Positions 28,988 through 37,319 of a stretch of DNA of 64,000 nt are shown piece after piece (the first letter of the stretch is position 1; every line of letters starts with the position of its first letter). The notes below the pieces were generated by a model. The model saw nothing but the letters and a program-made list of their open reading frames with translations. It did no database searches and was not told the DNA's origin. The stretch lies in assembly GCA_907163345.1 (NCBI GenBank), contig CAJQUN010001213.1:1-64000 (forward strand), in the 5' to 3' direction. This DNA is from Haberlea rhodopensis. Taxonomy: Eukaryota > Streptophyta > Magnoliopsida > Lamiales > Gesneriaceae. The translations under genes and the position numbers were made by a program.

Positions 28988-30367
28988 ATGTCTCGAAGCA
29001 ACCGTGAAGAAGGAGAATCAAGCCGGAGGAGACGCTCTAATCGCTCCAATAGGAATTATACGGGTCCTCCACTTGATGGTAAGCCTATTCCGGAAGACTA
29101 TCTTACTCGCAAATTAATTCCGGGTTATATCTTTGATTTCGATTTCCTTAGGACTTCCCAGCTCCCAATTCTTGATTGGATTCAATTCCAACAATGGGAA
29201 AATTTTTTCAAACCCCCTAGAAAGAACGATTTTTTGTATCCATCCATGATTCATTCTTTCTATGCCAATCTTGAACTGTTTGAGGGTGATGGTGAGTTAA
29301 CTATCAAAACCATCGTTTGTAATCGCCCAATTGAATTCAATAGCACTGATTTAGGAAATATTCTTCGCATTCCTTCGGAGGGTCCGGCTAAATTTGCTCT
29401 AGCTACTTGGCTCAATGATGGGGTATGTGATCCTGCCCAAGCCTTGTATCTCATATTTGGCGGAACCCCTCAATGTCCAAACCAATCCTTTCTTGTGAAT
29501 TCAATCCCTACAAACTACCAAATCCTTCACAAGATTGTGATCACCTCGATGATCCCTCGGGATGGTGATCGTCTTAGGTTGAAATTCTCTGATGTATACT
29601 TGATGTATTACATCATTACAATGACCCCCTTCAACCTACCTAGATTCATTGTCCAAATCTTTAGGAACACCGCCCATAATCCTAAAAAGGTTATTCTCCC
29701 ATTCGGCCGTGTCCTAACAAAGATTTTTCTTCATTTCAACCTTCCTTTTGATGACAATGAGAAACTCCCTATCAAGTCCAAGGACACCTTCAATCTAAGG
29801 TGTTTTTTGTTTAACAAAATATCTTGGAATCCTTTCACTTCCTGTTGGGTTAATGATCCGGGGAACCTACTTTCTGCCTTCAATCCTAAAGATCACCCCT
29901 CATTACCCATTGATAGGATGACTAGTGCCCAAAGGGTTCATTTTCCTTTCTTGATTGAACCAAATATCGATGAGCCACCCATTCAGCATCAATCCCCATC
30001 TACATTTGATGACATGATGAATATTGGGGCGGATATTCCAGCTCCTGATAGTCATCAACCTTCTTCTTCTTTTGAGTTCAATCAAGACGCTTTTGCCTTC
30101 TTTACTTCTCAATTCCAAAGCCTTCGTGAGGATATGAACTCACAATTTCAATTCTTGAGAGTCGATATGAATTCTCAATTTCATTCCCTTCGAGATGATG
30201 TTGCGTCTCTTCGAGCTTACCAAGACTCCTCGAGAGAAGATTTGTCGTATTTACGACATGAAGTGGACGCTCTTCGTTCTCAGTTTTCCAGTACTCACAT
30301 GGATGAGGATACTACTCACGGGAATGATGGTGATGGTGATGGTGATGGTGATGGCGGCTTGGATTGA
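28988..30367 (+). CDS. Second ORF of element C, plant-transposon-protein-like, intact
   Basis: 459 residues from ATG at 28988 (MSRSNREEGESS; an in-frame ATG at 28922 is possible). A basic Arg/Ser-rich start is followed by a globular region: PIPEDYLTRKLIPGYIF, MIHSFYANLELFEGDGELT, VCNRPIEFNSTDLGNIL, RIPSEG, VYLMYYIITM and PFGRVLTKIF. The order 'FYANL ... i.g..i.f ... lgIPs.G' matches the plant 'putative plant transposon protein' domain and parallels the element B accessory ORF (ELFANNVS, VQGKSFEISP, FGLPSSG). The C-terminus has heptad-like repeats (SQFQSLREDMNSQFQFLRVD) and ends in an Asp-Gly repeat coded by a GGTGAT microsatellite. No enzyme motif, signal peptide or membrane span. Function unknown; its integrity beside identical LTRs suggests it matters to the element. 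Confidence 0.82.
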   Translation: MSRSNREEGESSRRRRSNRSNRNYTGPPLDGKPIPEDYLTRKLIPGYIFDFDFLRTSQLPILDWIQFQQWENFFKPPRKNDFLYPSMIHSFYANLELFEGDGELTIKTIVCNRPIEFNSTDLGNILRIPSEGPAKFALATWLNDGVCDPAQALYLIFGGTPQCPNQSFLVNSIPTNYQILHKIVITSMIPRDGDRLRLKFSDVYLMYYIITMTPFNLPRFIVQIFRNTAHNPKKVILPFGRVLTKIFLHFNLPFDDNEKLPIKSKDTFNLRCFLFNKISWNPFTSCWVNDPGNLLSAFNPKDHPSLPIDRMTSAQRVHFPFLIEPNIDEPPIQHQSPSTFDDMMNIGADIPAPDSHQPSSSFEFNQDAFAFFTSQFQSLREDMNSQFQFLRVDMNSQFHSLRDDVASLRAYQDSSREDLSYLRHEVDALRSQFSSTHMDEDTTHGNDGDGDGDGDGGLD

Positions 30368-30837
30368 GTTGTCTTTGTTTTTGTGTTTTTTAGATTTTAT
30401 CCTTTTGTAATTGTTTGTAAGGATTGTAATTGTTAAATGATGTTGGAATGGATTTATTGTTTATGTTGATGGATTTTAAGATGTTGATTGGATTTTGAGT
30501 TGATTGTGTATTACTTGGATGAATTTATGGTTTATTCAATTTTTAAAGGGAACTATGTCCAATTTTCTTAAAAATCCTTTACCCTTTTTTATTCTCACAA
30601 AAAGGGGGAGAATGTATGTGTAAACTTGGTGTAATCTTAATTGATGAAATGCTATTTGCACCTAATTGTTTTTACAACTTGTGACACATTTTGTAAAGGT
30701 GATAAAAATGCACATTGAAACATTGTTTATCATTGCATTCATTAAGGGGGAGTTTAAACTCTCTATGCATTGCATTGTTATAAGTCTTATTTGCTTTCAA
30801 GTTTACCGGGTTTTGTGATCATCAAAAAGGGGGAGAT
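30368..30837 (+). other. 3' leader to polypurine tract of element C
   Basis: Noncoding. Polypurine-type runs occur at about 30598 (AAAAAGGGGGAGAATG), 30744 (AAGGGGGAGTTT) and, adjoining the LTR, 30824-30837 (AAAAAGGGGGAGAT). The last is the functional polypurine tract by position. Multiple polypurine copies are a known Sirevirus trait. Confidence 0.8.
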
Positions 30838-32225
30838 TGTTGCGCCTTAAAACGCTACAACTCTATTTCCTCTATTTTAAATAAAATTATTGTTTTTGTT
30901 TTGATGATTACAAAACCTATACATTTTGTACTAATGGTTTTTATTGAGTATGCAGCATAAATTATGATCAAAGTTGAAGATTATAATAGTATTGAAATGC
31001 CAAAGAAATTGTCTTTTGGAAGACACGGATCGCCCCAGGCGATGGGTGCCATCGCCCCAGGCGATGGGTGCCAGGCGAGGATCGCCACGCCCATCGACAG
31101 AGGCGATGGCTAGGCGAGCATGCGGGGCAGATCGCCCCAGGCGATGGTGACCATCGCCTGAGGCGATGGCAGCCACAGGGACTTCGCCCCCGCACATCGA
31201 CTGAAGCGACGCCGAGGCAATGCGCGGGCACGCGCGCGGGGAGTTCGCCCGAGGCGATGGCATGAACGCCTGAGGCGATGGGCTGGAACGCCTGAGGCGA
31301 TGTGGACTTCGCCCGAGGCGATGCAAATTTTGGACATGCTGAAGCTACGGCCTTGATTTTAGCCACTGATCGCCTGAGGCGATCCAGCGATCGCCTGAGG
31401 CGATCTGTGCATTTTTGACCGTTGGAACGCGGCGATGGGTGATCGCCTGAGGCGATGGCTGAGGCGATCCAGGAGTGATTTCAGCCCTTTGAAGTGCAAC
31501 GGCTAGTAGGAGCCTTGGAGGCCTTCTACACTATAAATATGGATGCTTTGGAGCATTTTGAAGCTAAGGAACAAGTCTACAACTCATACAAAGTGTTGAT
31601 CAATTGTTGGTTCAAATTATATCATACTCTCCATACATTGTTGTTGTATTGGAGCTTGTGATTTTCTTATTTTGTTGAGTCTTGTTGTCTTCGTGTGAGT
31701 ACACCGTGAAGGTGTTTCTGTTGGTTTAATTCATTGTAAAGGTCCTCCAACACCAAAGCAAGTTGGAAAATTGTAAAGTCGCCATCAAGTGAAGGTGGTG
31801 CAATTGTGTGGCTATCCTTGGAGCCCTTAAGGCCAAGAAGACTCGTGAAGAGTGTTGGTTGCTCGGGAAGAGCTTGTGTACTCGGGAAGAGTATTGTGCT
31901 CGGGAAGAGCGTTGTAACTCGGGAAGAGTTGTGTTGTGGCTTACTTGGAGCCCTCAAGGCCAATATCAATTATTCTAGTGGAACCTCGGTTGGAGGTTAT
32001 CTAACCGGGAAGAGGAGACGTAGGCGATTCATCGCCGAACTTCTATAACAAATCCTTTTGTTATTTATTGCTTTATTTCCTTTACGCATTTATTTATTTT
32101 ATTCTTTGCATTTATCGATTGACTAAAGGCTTCCGCAAGCGCAAAATATTTTATTTTTACAAACTCATTTTAAAACGCTAAAGTAGCCAAGGAATCTCAT
32201 TCACCCCCCCTCTTCGATTCCAACA
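30838..32225 (+). repeat. 3' LTR of element C
   Basis: 1388 bp; every landmark is offset from the 5' LTR by exactly 6205, and no difference was found by eye. The hairpin array is at 31027-31473 and the CTCGGGAAGAG repeats at 31841-31929. The target duplication CATTA follows. Confidence 0.95.
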
Positions 32226-33436
32226 CATTATCTGACTTAGCTTCAAATGCTGTAAGATGACTCTTACCATTGTTGTGAACGAAGGATTTACTGCCAAATA
32301 CGTGAAAGTGAGAAACAGATGGTCTGATACCAGTCCATATTTCATATGGAGTGAGATTCAGCTTCTTGTTAATCATAGAACGGTTTTGAGTGTAGCAAGC
32401 AGTATTTACAGCTTCTGCCCAGAACTTTTGTGAGATTCCAGAATCAGCAAGCATTGTTCTTGCTGCTTCCTTGAGTGTTCTGTTTCTTCGTTCTGCAACT
32501 CCATTCTGTTGAGGAGTTCGAGCAGCTGAAAACTCATGCTTGATTCCATGATCTTCTAGAAAGGATTCAAGATTCTGATTTGAAAACTCAGTCCCTTTGT
32601 CACTTTGAATCCTGTCTATGCTGGATGATTTCTCGTTCTGAGTGCGTTTCAGCAGCTTGATCAACTTCGGACCGGTCTGATCTTTACTGCTTAAGAATAT
32701 AGTCCATGTAAAGCGTGAGTAATCATCAATAACAACAAGAATATACCGCATTCCCCCTAAACTTGTTATTGGTATAGGACCAAACAAGTCCATATGCAGT
32801 AATTCTAAACAGCGGGAGGAGGATTTGGCATTCTTGTTTTTGAAGGATGATCTGATCTGTTTGCCCATTTGGCAAGCTTCGCAGATCTTATCCTTAGCAA
32901 AATCGATCTTGGGCAGACCGATAACTAAATCATGTTTACACAGGCTAGCAATGGTCTTAAAGTTGATATGATTCAAGCGCTTATGCCACAGCCAATGTTT
33001 ATTATCATTGTTAGCGATGAAGCAAGTAGGATTATCAGGTTGAGCATGATTCCAGTTAATCTTATAAGTGTTTCCATTCCTGATTCCTACGAGCATGGTT
33101 ATCCCGTCTGATGATTTAACAGTGCAAGTGTGTTTATGAAATTCTACAGCATAACCATTATCACAGAGTTGACTTATACTAATCAGATTATAGCACAGAT
33201 TTTCAACTAACAGCACATCATTGATAATAATGTTACCATGGACAATCTTACCCTTTCCCACGGTCTTACCCTTTGAGTTATCTCCGAAAATGATTTGGGT
33301 CCAATACATTCTGTCACTTCAGACAGCAGCTCGATGTTTCCAGTCATGTGACGGGAACACCCACTGTCCAAATACCAGTCTGATGCGAGTTTCTTCGGTA
33401 CCTGTCATCAAATATAATTATTGTTGGTACCCAATC
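32226..33436 (-). pseudogene. Element B pol, N-terminal part: protease and integrase (split by C, frameshifted)
   Basis: On the minus strand the protease motif WYLDSGCSRHMTG lies at about 33395-33350 in one frame. The integrase follows from about 33300 in another, and one missing base near 33294 accounts for the switch. Integrase: GAG-pre-integrase zinc site (HKRLNHIN...CEACQMGK), LLHMDLFGPI (first catalytic Asp), SDKGTEFSN (second Asp) and NGVAERRNRTL (catalytic Glu); the core is otherwise complete. The frame then meets element C at 32225; its natural continuation is 24632 downward. gag ends just upstream at TAG (33437). Without the 1-base change and element C this pol would look functional. 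Confidence 0.85.
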
Positions 33437-35386
33437 CTATTTTGGTCCAGAACGGATTAGCCCTTTGGGAACCCACACCTGTATCAGCTTCAATGGCTTG
33501 TGTGTGTAGGGTGTGCTGTGTGCTGGTCTGTTTCGATGCTGTGTGTGATAATGTATGCGCTGTGAAAACCTTTGATTCTCATAAGGTAGTCTATATCTTC
33601 GTTGAATCGGTTTTGAGTTATAGTAATTGTATTGTCTTCCTTGCCTTCGATCTTGCACCTTTGGATTTGGTCTGACAGACGCAAATCTTGCTGGTGCCTT
33701 TTCTTTGGCTTGGTTAACATAACCAATTCCTTTTCTCAGATTTTGATTCTCGTAAGAGACTCCTGTTTGAATCTTAGGTGCTTCAGTTTCATATACTGTG
33801 CTGGATTTAACAAATGTCATTTGTTTGACTTGATTCTTTACCAGCAACAGCTCAGATTCATCTGTGGTGCATTCTTTGGTGTCAAAGCCTATGCCGGTGA
33901 AATCACCGACGTTTCTTTGAACCTCTTGTAATTCTTCCAAGGATGTTCTGGATTTTGTCCATGTTTTGAATATATGTGAGAGCTTAGCTTGTGTACTAAT
34001 TCTCTTATTTTCTTCATGGAGCTGATCATAAGAGATTGTCAGCTTATTCAGCTCGATCTGGAGATTTTTGCACTCACCCTGCTCAGAGCAGCTTGGTTTG
34101 TTGTACTCATCCATTTGAGTACTGATTTTGGCTTTATTCTTCTCAAATGATTCAGCTAAGATCCTATAATCATTAGCCATGTCTTGCAGTGCGGACATGA
34201 GCTCTTCTCGTGTAAATTCATTTGAGTCAAGATCATATACCTCGTCTGTCTGACTCATTTCTTCGTCTGCCATAAGACATTGAATATCTTCTTCGCTTTC
34301 GCTGGAAGAATATTCAGAGCTTTCCGAGTCTGAGTCTGTCTGAGCCCATTTGCTGTTTCCTTCTTCAGCTACTAGGACTTTTTGGGATTTTCCATGATTC
34401 TTGCGGTCTTTGTAGTGCTTCTTCTTTCTATCATCACGATGCTTCTCTTTCCGTTCTTCTTTCTTCGGTCTGGTGCAATCTGCAATGAAGTGTCCGGTCT
34501 TACCACAATTGTAGCAAGCCTGATCGTTAACAGTATCATCTTTTCTTGATTTATAATGATGAGAGGGTTTGAAGTTCCTCTTATTTTTAGACATAAATTT
34601 ACCGAATTTCTTGATAAATAATGACATAGCATCGTTACTCATCTGTTCAACAGATCGGTCTGATGTTGAAGCGATCTGGTCTGGAGTGGCTGCCAGGGCC
34701 TTGTTTGGTTGAGAGATGAATGGTTCTGCTTCACCTCTGCTTATCAGTTCAAACTCATAGGCCTTAAGATCTGCAAACAGATCATGAAGTTCAACCTTGT
34801 TAAGGTCTTTTGATTCCCTCATGGCAATGGTCTTTACATCCCATTCCTTTGGCAGAGCTCTCATTACTTTCAGAGCGATCTCTCTGTTAGAATATTCCTT
34901 CCCCAGACCATTCAGTTCATTTATGATGCTGGTGACTCTTTCATCAAACTCATTTAGAGTTTCTCCACTTTTCATCTTTATGCTCTCAAATCTTTGAAGA
35001 GCAACAGTTAACTTGTTTTCTTTGGTCTGGTCGTTGCCTTCACATAGCTGTGCTATCTTCTCCCAAATTTCTTTGGCAGTAGAGCACATTTTGATTTTGC
35101 TGAACATGTTCTTGTCCAAAGTTTTGAACAAGATGTCTTTGGCCACATTATCAAGATTTGCTTTCTTTCTTTCCTCATTCGTCCAGAGGGATCTGTCTTT
35201 TTCCACCATTTGTGGTTCTTCACCAGAGATGGCTACTGCTGTATTGATTTTTAAAATCTTCATTGGTCCATCAGTGATGACGAACCACATATCGTCATCC
35301 TGAGCTGCCAGATGAGCTTGCATTCTGATTCTCCAGTCATCATAGTCTTCTTTTGAGAACATGGGGATTTTGTTGAATGATGCCAT
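33437..35386 (-). CDS. Gag of element B, intact
   Basis: 649 residues from ATG at 35386 (MASFNKIPMFSKEDYDDW; an ATG further upstream at 35434 overlaps the primer site and is unlikely). The capsid shows MCSTAKEIWEKIAQLCEG, LPKEWDVKTIAM and related UBN2-type motifs. It is followed by one CCHC knuckle CYNCGKTGHFIADC, a very basic Lys/Arg run, an acidic Ser/Glu stretch (DSDSESSEYSSSESEED), a long coiled-coil-like segment and a basic Arg/Gln/Tyr-rich tail ending WVPKGLIRSGPK before TAG. This long C-terminal extension after the zinc knuckle is a Sirevirus feature. It assembles particles that carry the element RNA. Length and integrity suggest recent activity. Confidence 0.9.
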   Translation of the reverse strand: MASFNKIPMFSKEDYDDWRIRMQAHLAAQDDDMWFVITDGPMKILKINTAVAISGEEPQMVEKDRSLWTNEERKKANLDNVAKDILFKTLDKNMFSKIKMCSTAKEIWEKIAQLCEGNDQTKENKLTVALQRFESIKMKSGETLNEFDERVTSIINELNGLGKEYSNREIALKVMRALPKEWDVKTIAMRESKDLNKVELHDLFADLKAYEFELISRGEAEPFISQPNKALAATPDQIASTSDRSVEQMSNDAMSLFIKKFGKFMSKNKRNFKPSHHYKSRKDDTVNDQACYNCGKTGHFIADCTRPKKEERKEKHRDDRKKKHYKDRKNHGKSQKVLVAEEGNSKWAQTDSDSESSEYSSSESEEDIQCLMADEEMSQTDEVYDLDSNEFTREELMSALQDMANDYRILAESFEKNKAKISTQMDEYNKPSCSEQGECKNLQIELNKLTISYDQLHEENKRISTQAKLSHIFKTWTKSRTSLEELQEVQRNVGDFTGIGFDTKECTTDESELLLVKNQVKQMTFVKSSTVYETEAPKIQTGVSYENQNLRKGIGYVNQAKEKAPARFASVRPNPKVQDRRQGRQYNYYNSKPIQRRYRLPYENQRFSQRIHYHTQHRNRPAHSTPYTHKPLKLIQVWVPKGLIRSGPK

Positions 35387-35418
35387 CAGCTTAGTAGTCT
35401 TTGTGCTGATTAAGATGA

Positions 35419-35433
35419 CCTGCTCTGATACCA
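35419..35433 (-). other. Primer-binding site of element B
   Basis: On the minus strand TGGTATCAGAGCAGG, two bases after the 5' LTR, complementary to the initiator tRNA-Met 3' end. Confidence 0.9.
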
Positions 35434-35435
35434 CT

Positions 35436-36619
35436 TGTTAGGATCGGTCCGGAGTGTTTAGAGGGGGGGGGGGGGGGGTGAATGAACACTCCTTATAAAA
35501 TTTATCCTATGTGAATTCTTTCGGATTAGTGAAAGAAATCTGTTACTTAATCAACTCTTTGAACAGAACAGACCACTAAAAAGGTAAGTGCGGAAACGGT
35601 CTGCTCTTGTAAAAGTAAGAACGGCTCGATGGCTAAGTGCAGAAGGATAAAACACAGGATATGTTTCTGGAAGTTCGAAGGTGGTGTAATCCTTCTACGT
35701 CTCCCCTTCTTCCAATTAAGGAAGGTTTATACTAGAAGACTTTGATTTATACAATCCTGTTGTACAAACCCGATTCAGGCTGGATTTACCTCACTACCAG
35801 TCTGAAACTCCTAGTCACTCAACCTGCTCAGACACACTCTGTCTGACAGTTACAATAAGTTGCTCACTTCTATTTTTCAATACACAATGCGCACAGTGAT
35901 CCTTCAATGATCAAATGTTACAAAGTAATCGCGCTTAAATAAATAACTTCAGCTCGAAAGCTTCTGAACTTTGTAAGCGTGTGCAGTTGCTTTCTTGTGT
36001 GTTTTTTGATTGATCAGCGTGAGTTCAAAAACCAGAGTCAATGTCTTCCTTTTGTTGCATTCTTTTATAGGTGAGGGTAGCAACGGTATTGTTTCCCTTA
36101 ATGTGCAACTATGACTCTTTTTAAACTCTGAGAAAGCTACAGTCTTCTTCTTCAGGACACTTGCAGTTCTGGTGTATGCTTTCGGCGACTGTCAGGTAAG
36201 CTCTTCTTTGTCTTCTTACCTTTAATGGCAATCTTCAATTTTTGATCCTTTGTAGCATTAATTACAGCATTAAATGCTACAATAAATGACCGTTAATGGT
36301 TCGGACTGAGAAGCCATCCTTTATGTATCTTTGACTGCTCTGATCTGATAAAGGTTGAGACCGATCTGAAGTATCGATCTGAAGTATCGATCTAGTCAGT
36401 CTGGAATCCATCGATCCGGTCTGATATGTGATATTCTTTATCAGCTTGCTTTGTTTTGCGTGATTGATCTGGTATGCCTGATTTCCATCGATCCGGTCTG
36501 AAATGTTCTGTCAACTTGCTCTGTTTTGTCCGATCGATCTGGTCAATCTGATTTCTATCGATCCGATCTGGAATGTTTTGTCATCTTTAAAATCTCATCG
36601 ATAAGGTCCGGAACTAACA
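35436..36619 (-). repeat. 5' LTR of element B
   Basis: 1184 bp, TGTTAGGATC...CTAACA on the plus strand, with a run of 16 G in the GGAGTGTT/AACACTCC hairpin and a 13-bp duplication (GAAGTATCGATCT twice, near 36367) absent from the other LTR. Confidence 0.93.
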
Positions 36620-37265
36620 TACGTTCTGGCTATTACAGATTAAAGATTATTTGTATAGCAAGACGCTGCATCAACCTCTATCAGTAAAGAAACCGGAAAA
36701 TATGGAGGATGATGAGTGGGAGCTCCTTGACCGACGGTCGTTAGGTGTAATTCACTTAACACTAACAAAGAACGTGCCACATAATGTGGTAGAGGCAAAA
36801 ACTTTAGAGGAAATAATGTCCATTCTTTCGGACACGTATGAGAAGCCATCAACAAACAACAAGGTGCATCTCATGAAAAGGTATTCAACTTGAAGATGGG
36901 TGAAGGTGCTTCTATGGCGGCATATATCAATGAGTTCAACACGATTGTTTCTCAGTTAACATCGGTTGAAATCAATTTTGATGATGAGGTCCGTGCACTT
37001 ATTCTTCTGGCGTCTCTACCAAATGCTTGGGAACCAATGCGAGCAGCAGTTATCAATTCTGTTGGCAAAAGAAAATTACAATTCAATGATGTCAGAGACC
37101 GAGTTCTTGCTGAAGAAGTTTGCAGCATGGATTCAGGTGAAATAACATCATCGAGTTCTAACCAATGGCGCAGTAGGTCCAAGGTAAAGACAAAAATACA
37201 CATGAGAAGAAGTTGAAGTGTTGGAGCTGTGGTGAGACTGGTCATTTTAAAAGGAGATAAAGAAT
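36620..37265 (+). pseudogene. Element A gag, remainder
   Basis: Continues from 18370. FWLLQIKDYLYSK, then WELLDRRSLGVIHLTLTKNV, LEEIMSILSDTYEKPSTNNK, a frame change at about 36890, MGEGASMAAYINEFNTIVSQL and LLASLPNAWEPMRAAV, which is the Tnt1/Tork capsid pattern. A zinc knuckle CWSCGETGHFKR lies near 37218. Frameshifts and a stop near 37259 make it non-functional. Confidence 0.82.
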
Positions 37266-37319
37266 AATGCTAATGCTGTGTCTGGGGAGGTACATGATGC
37301 TTTATCACTATCCATGGAA

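Larger units (their letters stand above)
24633..32225 (+). mobile_element. Non-autonomous Sirevirus-like LTR element lacking pol (element C)
   Basis: 7593 bp, plus strand, LTRs at 24633-26020 and 30838-32225 (both 1388 bp, offset 6205 throughout, no difference noticed), flanked by the perfect duplication CATTA (24628-24632 and 32226-32230). It lies inside the pol of element B. Interior: Met primer site, intact gag, a noncoding part with several purine tracts, an intact second ORF, and a polypurine tract before the 3' LTR. No protease, integrase, RT or RNase H motif is present in any frame. Primer site, polypurine tract and the CACCCCCCCTCT box near the LTR end match element B's signals, so a Sirevirus-type helper probably supplies the enzymes. 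It is the youngest insertion in the nest. Confidence 0.93.
18371..36619 (-). mobile_element. Sirevirus-like Copia retrotransposon (element B), inserted in A
   Basis: Minus-strand element with 5' LTR 36619-35436 and 3' LTR 19537-18371, flanked by the perfect 5-bp duplication TACGT (18366-18370 and 36620-36624). Without nested element C it is about 10.7 kb. Order on its own strand: LTR, Met primer site, gag, protease, integrase, RT-RNase H, a separate long accessory ORF, polypurine tract, LTR. A gag with one CCHC knuckle and an acidic, coiled C-terminal extension, and a large ORF between pol and the 3' LTR, are hallmarks of the Sirevirus genus. By eye the LTRs differ by about ten substitutions, one 13-bp duplication and a G-tract length change, so the insertion is fairly young. 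Confidence 0.93.

Noticed and set aside
36952..37245. Minus-strand ORF over element A gag
   Set aside because: Shadow of the recognised gag relic.
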